From: Clostridia bacterium
GTDB lineage: Bacteria > Bacillota > Clostridia > Lachnospirales > WQUN01
Reading direction: 5' to 3'
Length of the DNA: 19,532 bases
Assembly: GCA_025997155.1 (NCBI GenBank)
Contig: BNUF01000035.1
Coordinates: forward strand, 1-19,532
The notes under the pieces were generated by a model. The model worked only from the letters and a program-made list of their open reading frames with translations. It was not told the origin of the DNA and ran no database searches. The number at the start of each line of letters is the position of its first letter. Positions within the stretch are counted from its first letter, which is position 1. The translations under genes and the position numbers were made by a program. Shown here in pieces: positions 1-7,380 of this stretch.

Positions 1-634
1 TCCCGTACGCTTTGCCCAACGTCCCCGAATAACCTATGGTAAGAAAAAATACCAACATAATTGTCGGTATCGCGGTCTTCAGCATATATTGTGTTGACCC
101 GTCCTCCTCCTTCAGGTTCCCTGCAAGTTTCTCCGGGCAATAGTCGGAATATGCCTTCACGTTTGGCAACAGGCTATACACAAAGGTGATAAACACGTCA
201 AGCCCGCCGCCCTGCCTGCCGTTCTCGCCAGCCACAAACAGTGACTTAAACAGCTCGCCGTAACCTAGCCCCGCGCCTTTCATCTTGCTCGTCTTAATCT
301 CATAAACCGTATCAAACAAGTTCCTTGACGAGAGATACAAAAGCGTGATAAACTTCTGATACAGCGTCAGGCACAACCCCAAAAAGCTAAACCACGATAT
401 GGCATAGTGCATAATCATACCAATCACGTTCGCTTTGCTCAACGCCTCCGCGCTTCCGCTAAACGTCTTTGTGTTGAACATATCCGTCAGCGTCCGCACA
501 CCAACCCCGCCCGTCCCGACGCCTTGAGAATCAACGGCGTATACGCTTACGCTTAACAATACCGCGAACAGCAAAGAAAAAAGGGCAAGGCAGCTAAATC
601 CCGCCTTGCCCAATCCTTTCCCGAAACCTTTCAT
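1..634 (-). CDS. Exported multi-pass membrane protein (3' end outside window)
   Basis: I do not recognise a family. The visible 211 residues start with a basic segment and a long hydrophobic stretch ending in VSVYA-VDS, a good signal peptide with likely cleavage after the Ala near residue 33. Two further hydrophobic regions follow: one long, near residues 70-101 (VIGMIMHYAISWFSFLGLCL onward), possibly two helices, and one near 190-205 (TIMLVFFLTIGYSG). A hydrophilic, Gly- and Lys-containing loop lies between them. The ATG at 632-634 is preceded by GGATAGGAGTG at good distance and lies 10 bases after the stop of the 1705-residue gene, so the two are very likely co-transcribed. Membrane proteins of this shape occur in secretion and conjugation machines (VirB6/TrbL-like roles), but I see no diagnostic motif. 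The reading frame is open to base 1. Confidence 0.85.
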   Translation of the reverse strand, partial: MKGFGKGLGKAGFSCLALFSLLFAVLLSVSVYAVDSQGVGTGGVGVRTLTDMFNTKTFSGSAEALSKANVIGMIMHYAISWFSFLGLCLTLYQKFITLLYLSSRNLFDTVYEIKTSKMKGAGLGYGELFKSLFVAGENGRQGGGLDVFITFVYSLLPNVKAYSDYCPEKLAGNLKEEDGSTQYMLKTAIPTIMLVFFLTIGYSGTLGKAYG

Positions 635-644
635 AAAATCACTC

Positions 645-3600
645 CTATCCGATAGTTATTATCATCGCGAACAGCGCGCACAACGCAAACATACTACACA
701 CCAGCCGCCCGCCGCTAATGGTGTTGTCAATGTCCACAATACCTAGGGTCAATCCTGCCGCTAAATCCCAGCCCTTCGTCCCATTCGCGGGGTGTTTCAC
801 TCTGTCCAGCAAAACCTTAACCGCGTTGTTCTTGATGCCAAACCAGACGATAACGCACATCATCATAAGGTACGCGAGGATAGCACACAACACCTTCTTC
901 ACATACGCGGCGGTGTCTCTGCCCACGTCCTTCTTGTTGTTCTCCTTGAACTCCGCCTTAAGCCTGTCACTGTCTGGCAACGGGTTGAAGTCCGACACAA
1001 AGGCGTCCGCCGCAAGGGTGTCCTTCAGCGTATATTGCGGGGCATCCTGAAAATATGGCTCTGACGTAACCGTCCCTTTCCCTCGTTCGCTTGACGACAA
1101 CAACAGCTGATACCGCTTACTCTCGGTGCTAACGGGGATACACTGCAAGCCGTCATAAAAGGTCACATAATAACTCACGCTGTTCACCTGCGACGTACTA
1201 AGTGCCTGCGCCAAACTGTCAATCCCTGTCGCAATCATAGGGGCATTCCCAACCTTACTGTTAGCCACCATTGTCAAGGCATACTCCCAAAAATCTTGCT
1301 TTACCGTTGGGGCTAGACGCACTTCCTTGAAATAGTCCGCGATCGCCTCAATGCTCCCGTCCGAATCCACTGGGAGATTAAGCACTCCGCTCAACTGTTT
1401 CTGCAAACTCTTCTGGTCAATCACGCCGTTCTCCACCTTTGGCACAGACGAAGACGTCACCCTAACCGGCGCGGTTACAAAGCCGTCACCAACCCTCATC
1501 AGGCTAATGTCTCCAAACAAAATCATCGAACCGTCGGGCAAGTCATTCAGCGGCACGGGCTTAACCGCCTTTGCCACTTGCGTTTCCACCACTGTCTTTG
1601 TCAAACTCGCGGGGAACATATCGTTAAACAACAGTCCAGCCAGTGTCCTGTGGTAGTTCAGTTGCCCATTGCCCGCGCCTGTCACGTCCCACGCCAACAC
1701 GCTAAGTCTCACCACGGGGTGGTACTTAACCTTCACGCCTTTCTCATACTCCGCCTTGCTCAAGTCGCGTGCCTTAACGCTTACCCCCGCGTCGCTCAAC
1801 TCGGTGCTAAACTCCCTCACCGCAAAACTCCCAGACGCGTCTGTCAACAGTTGCGGAGCGTTCGCTTCATACACGTGAGACGGGAGATAGTTGTTCAGCG
1901 TCCTAAAGTTGTCAATTGACGCTTGGCGGTTTGCGTAATCGTGATTAGCCTTATCCCCCGCAAACCTGTCCCTAACCGTTTGATATCCGACTTCCTGCAA
2001 CACCTTGTTCCCGTCCGTCCCCACAAAGTGGTCGCCCATAAAAAAGCCTTCCACACTATCCACGGCAATCAGTTCAAGATACTGTTGGTCAAATCGTGAC
2101 ACATAATAACTCTTTCCGTCATACTCAAGGGTCTTGCCGACATAGTTGCCAAAATCCTTCGCGTTCACGCGGGTTGTGGCAATCACCCTGTCCCCGCTAT
2201 CCTTAAACGTGCTTCCGTCGCCCATCGAACGATACAACGCGCCCGACGGCAAAAGCATCCATGCCACATCATCCACGCGTTTCCCGCCAAACAGTGTCCC
2301 GTCGCTTCTCCGTTCTCCTCGTGGGAGATAGCTAAACCCTCTGCTCGCCGTGAGGTTACGCCACGCCCTGCCGTTCTCGGCGGTTGCGGCGTTATAGGCA
2401 ACGTCCATAGCCGAGTTGTTAAAGCTACTGTGTACCCACGCGGGAAACCACCCAAAGTTAATGGCTTTCTGCGGGAAATATTTGCTTCCGTCATTCCCCA
2501 CCACGGTATACGTACCATCCTCTGCCGCAATCTCCCCGCCAAACTTCTCAGCGTCCGCCTTGGTCAAAATCTTGTTGTAAATGTTGAGTGGTCCGAAAAA
2601 CTTCTTCACCCACTCCGCTGGTAATTTCTCCCCTACCTCTTGAAACCACGCTCCCGCAATAGGCACGATAACATCAGGCTGGAGTTCGTTCTTCCCGCCT
2701 GGACTGTACGAACCGCCTTTCGTCCCCTCGTCGTCAACCTCAAACAACAGCGTCACATTCGGGATAAGATACCCGCACGTAATATAACTGTCTCCGTCCG
2801 TCCCATACAAGGCGTTGGCTAAAGCGTTGCTTATCGCTATGTTGTTGTCCCAATACTCCTGCAACTCCGTCTGGGTATCTGGCGGACGGGTGTAATAAAA
2901 CCTGTTAATGTCGTTAATGCTGGGGTTCGTGTCCGCTTTGCTCCACGCTTCGTCAATAACCATGTCCGAAGTCGGGAGGGAGAGTTCATACTCAACCACA
3001 ACGGTAAACCCTACCTCAATCCCCTCGGGGGACTTCCGCGTCAGTTTCTTAATCAGCACGTTCGACCCTGTCGTCATCTGGCTAAGGTTGATAAATTCTC
3101 GTTGTGCCCTAACTGGCGTAGGGGTTGGTCCGTCGCCGCGGTCTGGCACTGACTCATACTCGTAACTCCCGACAATCGCCGTCGCAACCTTATCCCCTCG
3201 CTCAGTGTACACATCCTTATAAACCTCTGGCTGAAAACTCCCGCACGAATAAAAGTCCTTACTACTTATCTTCGAGAGGTATGTGTTGGACAACAAACTC
3301 CTAATCACGTCTAAATTATAGTAAACCTGATTATCCGTCGCAACCACCATAAGCACGTCGTCGCCAACCTCAATAATCTCGTTTCCCACATACGCCACGT
3401 TCTGCTCATCCAACAGCACTGCCTTAGTGTTAGTCCGTTTGTTAAGCAAAATCCTATCCTCAACCACGACTATCTCGGGGTCAATCACGGGGAGGGAATC
3501 CCTCGCCACCAACATAACCGCCTGCCCGTCTTTGGTCACGCGGGAGACAACGCTAATGGGTCGCTCAATCGTAAGGTTGCCCGTCCTCACTTCCAGCTTC

Positions 3601-5762
3601 CCGTCCACATACTGGATAGCCCCTTCATAACTCGTCGAGGTCACCTCAAAGGTCACGATATATTCGTCCGCGTCTTTCTGATACTTCACCGACTTAACCT
3701 CTGGGGACGCGTCAGGGCTTAACCCCACCCCGCCCGCCCGCGCTTCCTTCGTCGCGGGGATATCTCCAACCACAATCGACTTCTTGTCGTAAATATATTT
3801 GTAGGGGTCGTCAACAATCTTGTCCACTAAAATCGTGGCATTCTTCTTGTCCGACACAGTCTCTGTCGGCTTTGCGGCAAAGGGGCTGAAAACTCGTTCA
3901 GTATTGAAGGCGAGAGGACTACTCGCTACCGCTGGCGTTTCGGGTTTCAGAAAATCCTTATCCGCATACCTGTCCACGCCCGCCATATTCTCAATATCTA
4001 TCCCAACGTCGTGAACTACAGGCAAGCCGTCCCGCCCCAGCGTCGTGACTGTGCGGCTCACTGCCTGTCCGCCCTCGCTCACTTCCACCTTCGCGTTGTC
4101 CACAGAGGGAACAAGTGACAAAATATTCTTATCTTCCAACCTCACCCCACCAGTCGCCCTCGGGTCAACCGTGAAGTTCCCGTCCTTATCTCGGTACTCC
4201 TGCAGTGCGCCAACATTCGGTACCCTAACCGTCTTGTCATAACTTCCAAACCCTTTCCCTATCCAGAAGTTATCGGAGTCCGTCAGTTGAATCTCGCTAA
4301 AGTTCTTGCGGGCGGCAGGGTTTGCTACCCGATACAGTAGTTCAAACGCAAACTCTTTTTGAAACGGTTCATACAAAAAACTATACTCTTCCGTATCCTC
4401 AAAGTTCAGAATTCCTTTCGCCGTGAGGTACATAACCGTTGACTTGTCGCTGCCTGTCAAGGAATCAACAATGTTCGCGCCATACTTGTAAGAACAAATC
4501 CGCGCCTCGGTGTCGGTCATGTCGCCTTCCCTTACGCGCAAAATCGCCTCGACAAACTTCAACGCGTCCATTGTTATCATATCTTCGGTGACGAAAAAGG
4601 CATCGTCCCCAGTTAGGGTGATTCCGCCCCCTCCAACCGAATACCGCTTGCCCCAAAGTTGGTTCGTCGCCGTCGTCACCTTAGGAACAAAAAAGACGTG
4701 GGACATTCCCGTCCCGCTGTCATACGGTCCTAACTGCGGGGCGTACGCGGGGTAATACTGCGACTTCGTTTCATCAATCTTGCCATAGGTGCTAAACACT
4801 GTCTTAAACGTTGCCCCGTCCTTAATCAAGTTTTTCGAGTTATAGGTCGGGATAAGGTTTCTTCCGTCCAAAATCCCCTTATCCAACAAACTCTTGACAT
4901 ACAACTCGCCCACATTTGGACTTGTCACAAACAGCTTGTCGTGGTCGGGGTAGGTTGCCACCACAAAGTGAGTGTCGTTCTCCAACCTCACCTTAAACTC
5001 GTTCCTATCCAACACGCCTCCGCTGTCCTTCGGCGGACGGTTGGTGCTGTCCACTTCTTGGTCGGCAAATTCCCCAACATTCATGCGGTAACCGTTACTC
5101 AACTTCGTCCACGTTATCTTGCTTGCTTTCCTAAACGCGGTTATGTCGAACACAACAGGACGACTCTCAATCACACCATACGTCGCCTTATGCAACGCCA
5201 TAAGAAACTCGCTTTTCCCCATGCTGTCCGCCGTGTCTACAAAATACAAAGGCTCTACCTCCCCAACGGAGATAGAGCCAAGGGTAACGCTAACGTTCTT
5301 CGGGTCACGGCTTACGATATTATTGTTCACCAGCCACTTCAGTTCTTCGTCCGACAAACCCGCATATTCATTCGGTGTCCACTTATCAAACGCGTCCACG
5401 CCCGTCTTACCCAACACAACCTTCGGCGGCTTTCCCTCATCTTTCTTCGTGAGGTCGGCATAAACCCGTTGGTCGCTTGGGCTAAAAATCTCCTTAAACG
5501 AGTTAATGTAAAAGCTCGCAGCCTGTGCGTTAAATTCCTTCGGTAGTTGCTTATACTCATACAGCGAATCGTCCGACAGCGTCTTAAACCCAATCGCCGA
5601 CGGGGCTGTTTTGGGCAACGTGCTTGCGGGAACATACTCCGATAAATAATTGTCAAACCAATTCTTATCCGCCGTCGGTATGTTTATGTTCACGCTCGGG
5701 TCTGTGGCGGCAATGGTGGCGGCAAACGCAATACTCAGGGCTATACCCAACCTACGCTTCAT
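645..5762 (-). CDS. Giant exported protein with C-terminal membrane helices (1705 aa)
   Basis: I do not recognise a full-length family. Residues 1-20 form a classical signal peptide (MKRRLGIALSIAFAATIAA). A very large, mixed-charge extracytoplasmic region of about 1600 residues follows. The end is membrane-embedded: hydrophobic helices at about 1621-1643 and 1685-1705, with a weaker one near 1665-1677. The protein would thus be exported and held by its C terminus. There is no LPXTG-type sorting signal. Three stretches near residues 136-200, 283-305 and 443-480 weakly resemble S-layer homology repeats (for example VMYLTAKGILNF, then a FxKEFAFELLYRV helix), which I treat as suggestive only. The ATG is preceded by AAGGAGGTGAGG, a near-perfect ribosome binding site, and overlaps the previous gene by 11 bases. 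At 5.1 kb it takes a quarter of the window, so it is probably a central structural or surface component. Confidence 0.93.
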   Translation of the reverse strand: MKRRLGIALSIAFAATIAATDPSVNINIPTADKNWFDNYLSEYVPASTLPKTAPSAIGFKTLSDDSLYEYKQLPKEFNAQAASFYINSFKEIFSPSDQRVYADLTKKDEGKPPKVVLGKTGVDAFDKWTPNEYAGLSDEELKWLVNNNIVSRDPKNVSVTLGSISVGEVEPLYFVDTADSMGKSEFLMALHKATYGVIESRPVVFDITAFRKASKITWTKLSNGYRMNVGEFADQEVDSTNRPPKDSGGVLDRNEFKVRLENDTHFVVATYPDHDKLFVTSPNVGELYVKSLLDKGILDGRNLIPTYNSKNLIKDGATFKTVFSTYGKIDETKSQYYPAYAPQLGPYDSGTGMSHVFFVPKVTTATNQLWGKRYSVGGGGITLTGDDAFFVTEDMITMDALKFVEAILRVREGDMTDTEARICSYKYGANIVDSLTGSDKSTVMYLTAKGILNFEDTEEYSFLYEPFQKEFAFELLYRVANPAARKNFSEIQLTDSDNFWIGKGFGSYDKTVRVPNVGALQEYRDKDGNFTVDPRATGGVRLEDKNILSLVPSVDNAKVEVSEGGQAVSRTVTTLGRDGLPVVHDVGIDIENMAGVDRYADKDFLKPETPAVASSPLAFNTERVFSPFAAKPTETVSDKKNATILVDKIVDDPYKYIYDKKSIVVGDIPATKEARAGGVGLSPDASPEVKSVKYQKDADEYIVTFEVTSTSYEGAIQYVDGKLEVRTGNLTIERPISVVSRVTKDGQAVMLVARDSLPVIDPEIVVVEDRILLNKRTNTKAVLLDEQNVAYVGNEIIEVGDDVLMVVATDNQVYYNLDVIRSLLSNTYLSKISSKDFYSCGSFQPEVYKDVYTERGDKVATAIVGSYEYESVPDRGDGPTPTPVRAQREFINLSQMTTGSNVLIKKLTRKSPEGIEVGFTVVVEYELSLPTSDMVIDEAWSKADTNPSINDINRFYYTRPPDTQTELQEYWDNNIAISNALANALYGTDGDSYITCGYLIPNVTLLFEVDDEGTKGGSYSPGGKNELQPDVIVPIAGAWFQEVGEKLPAEWVKKFFGPLNIYNKILTKADAEKFGGEIAAEDGTYTVVGNDGSKYFPQKAINFGWFPAWVHSSFNNSAMDVAYNAATAENGRAWRNLTASRGFSYLPRGERRSDGTLFGGKRVDDVAWMLLPSGALYRSMGDGSTFKDSGDRVIATTRVNAKDFGNYVGKTLEYDGKSYYVSRFDQQYLELIAVDSVEGFFMGDHFVGTDGNKVLQEVGYQTVRDRFAGDKANHDYANRQASIDNFRTLNNYLPSHVYEANAPQLLTDASGSFAVREFSTELSDAGVSVKARDLSKAEYEKGVKVKYHPVVRLSVLAWDVTGAGNGQLNYHRTLAGLLFNDMFPASLTKTVVETQVAKAVKPVPLNDLPDGSMILFGDISLMRVGDGFVTAPVRVTSSSVPKVENGVIDQKSLQKQLSGVLNLPVDSDGSIEAIADYFKEVRLAPTVKQDFWEYALTMVANSKVGNAPMIATGIDSLAQALSTSQVNSVSYYVTFYDGLQCIPVSTESKRYQLLLSSSERGKGTVTSEPYFQDAPQYTLKDTLAADAFVSDFNPLPDSDRLKAEFKENNKKDVGRDTAAYVKKVLCAILAYLMMMCVIVWFGIKNNAVKVLLDRVKHPANGTKGWDLAAGLTLGIVDIDNTISGGRLVCSMFALCALFAMIITIG

Positions 5763-6201
5763 TAAACCTCACCTCCTTCTGCCTAAACGCAACGCCAATC
5801 GGCACGGCATTGCCAAAGGAGTTCACCAAATCATTATCCAGCCTCAGCATCCACCAGTCATAAACGTTAAACTCCTGACACAACAACACCTCCGCCAAAA
5901 TCTTCTCATATTCCCGCGCCACCACCAAATGCAGTTCAGTCGCTTCCTGATTAAACTCCGAAAGGGTTTTGTTCTCCACAAGGTGAAACATCAAACTCGC
6001 CAAAATGCCGTTCTTCAGCGAATCAAAAATGTCGTTCCGCTTCTTAATCTCTTTCTCTTCTTCCTGTTTCCGTTGTTTTCCTAAAATCTTGCTGTCCGCA
6101 ATCATACTTTCCCAAATCACGGATATTTTCTGCCCGATGCTTAAATTCCCTACGGTGAAGTCCTTACGTATATCCACAACCTCACCCATTGGTACTCGCA
6201 T
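5752..6201 (-). CDS. Small charged protein of unknown function (149 aa)
   Basis: Not recognised. The protein is soluble, with a Lys/Glu-rich stretch near residues 45-58 (KQRKQEEEKEIKKRND) that probably forms a coiled-coil or long helix, followed by mostly helical sequence. No catalytic motif is visible. I chose the ATG at 6199-6201 because AGGAG sits 8 bases upstream. The frame also opens at a GTG at 6208-6210 and an ATG at 6205-6207, which lie too close to that site. The start lies inside the end of the clamp-loader gene (20-base overlap) and the stop lies inside the start of the giant exported-protein gene (11-base overlap), so it is translationally coupled on both sides. A role linked to either neighbour is possible; nothing in the sequence decides it. 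Confidence 0.82.
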   Translation of the reverse strand: MRVPMGEVVDIRKDFTVGNLSIGQKISVIWESMIADSKILGKQRKQEEEKEIKKRNDIFDSLKNGILASLMFHLVENKTLSEFNQEATELHLVVAREYEKILAEVLLCQEFNVYDWWMLRLDNDLVNSFGNAVPIGVAFRQKEVRFNEA

Positions 6202-7327
6202 ACACATCACTCCTAAACCGTTTCAGCTCAACCTGTTTTTCTGTCGGTTGCACTTTAATCGCGGACGACACCTCAGCCACGTTCTTCTGTTCCGCCACAC
6301 TCATTGGCGCAGCAACCTGCCGACGCAGTTTCATAAACATCAGGTCTAAACTGTTCTCGCCCTCCCCCACAGACTCAACCACCCGCACCGCCGACATCAC
6401 TTCCTCACTGCTCCGCCACGGGAGTCTCATCAAATCCCTTTTCTTCACAACATCATAAATCTGCCCCTCCATTGCGAACACGACTTGTGCTAAAAAGTCC
6501 TTAAGCTGGTTTTTCACGGTCTCGGTGTCCCACTTCTCCTGCAATGCCCCCGCACTCTCCATATACGTCCGAAAGTCGCCCACCTCCGCAAACAGTTCCA
6601 CAAACACTGACTTATCCACCATTCCAAACAACGCGCTTAACTCTTCCGCCGTCGGTCTTGTCTTACTCAAAAACTCAATCAACACCACAATATCTCTCGG
6701 CACGCCGTTTGTCTTTCTATATATCTGCTTATAATCTTCAAGTTTAAGTTTCAAGTTCACATTCACGCGGTCAACCAAAATCCTTGCTTCGCCCGTATTC
6801 AAACGTCCGAAATAAAACACTAAACACCTGCTCACAATCTCTTTCAAAATCCAGTTCTTCTTTGTCGTCGTCAAAATCACATAAACGTTATTCGGCACAC
6901 GTGCGGTCTCCTCAAGCATCAGCCGTTGGTCAGACTCACTCAACGCGTGGAACTCCTCAAAAATCTTCACATACACGCCGTCCGACCGAATCACCTCAAA
7001 CGTCGACCGCAACTGCTCCAACATACTTTTCTCTTTCGCCACTTTCGCCATATTCACTTTCTCGATACACGGCGAAACTCCGCCGCCACTCTTCCCAAAT
7101 GCCAATCTGTTCCGTCGGCATGTCTCACATTTGCCGCAGGCTTCGCCGCCCGCCCTTTGCTCACAAGTCAGAGCCATCGCTGTCAGCTCCGCAACAGAAC
7201 TCTTGCCAACTCCATACATTCCAGCCAACATCACAAACTGCGGGAGCGTCCCCACCCTCAGTCCTTTCCTAATCAGCGACAAAGGCGATACATTGCCCAC
7301 CAAGTCCCCAAACTTCTCAATCTCCAC
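6182..7327 (-). CDS. DnaX-like clamp-loader ATPase (DNA polymerase III gamma/tau family)
   Basis: An AAA+ ATPase of the clamp-loader type, which in known systems opens and loads the sliding clamp for processive replication. Visible motifs in order: Walker A GMYGVGKSS at residues 36-44; a zinc module with Cys at 55, 64, 67 and 70, the exact C-x8-C-x2-C-x2-C spacing of bacterial DnaX; a Walker-B-like FEEFHALS at about 123-130, where DnaX usually has DEVHMLS; sensor-1 region VYVILTTT at 148-155; and the SRC motif (Ser166-Arg167-Cys168) in IVSRCLVFYF, the arginine finger of clamp loaders. At 381 residues it has the core ATPase and collar regions but no long tau tail. The start is GTG, after a GGGGGG-type binding site, just downstream of a terminator. 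Finding it beside partition-type genes suggests an element-encoded replication factor. The Walker-B Asp-to-Glu change may affect activity. Confidence 0.88.
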   Translation of the reverse strand: MEIEKFGDLVGNVSPLSLIRKGLRVGTLPQFVMLAGMYGVGKSSVAELTAMALTCEQRAGGEACGKCETCRRNRLAFGKSGGGVSPCIEKVNMAKVAKEKSMLEQLRSTFEVIRSDGVYVKIFEEFHALSESDQRLMLEETARVPNNVYVILTTTKKNWILKEIVSRCLVFYFGRLNTGEARILVDRVNVNLKLKLEDYKQIYRKTNGVPRDIVVLIEFLSKTRPTAEELSALFGMVDKSVFVELFAEVGDFRTYMESAGALQEKWDTETVKNQLKDFLAQVVFAMEGQIYDVVKKRDLMRLPWRSSEEVMSAVRVVESVGEGENSLDLMFMKLRRQVAAPMSVAEQKNVAEVSSAIKVQPTEKQVELKRFRSDVYASTNG

Positions 7328-7348
7328 GATATCCCCCCCATAATATGC

Positions 7349-7371
7349 AAAAAGGGGCGCATATGCGCCCC
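7349..7371 (-). terminator. Rho-independent terminator after the 622-aa gene
   Basis: An 18-base perfect palindrome GGGGCGCATATGCGCCCC (7354-7371) is followed, on the minus strand, by TTTTTGC. It starts 10 bases after the stop codon of the gene ending at 7381 and before the GTG of the clamp-loader gene. It is the only strong intrinsic terminator I see in the window. Confidence 0.9.
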
Positions 7372-7380
7372 AACCCTGCC

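Noticed and set aside
4465..4656. Short minus-strand frames nested in the giant exported-protein gene, such as 4465-4656, 2183-2542 and 5339-5656
   Set aside because: They are in other frames of a single uninterrupted 1705-codon gene, with Arg/Trp-rich translations typical of chance frames.
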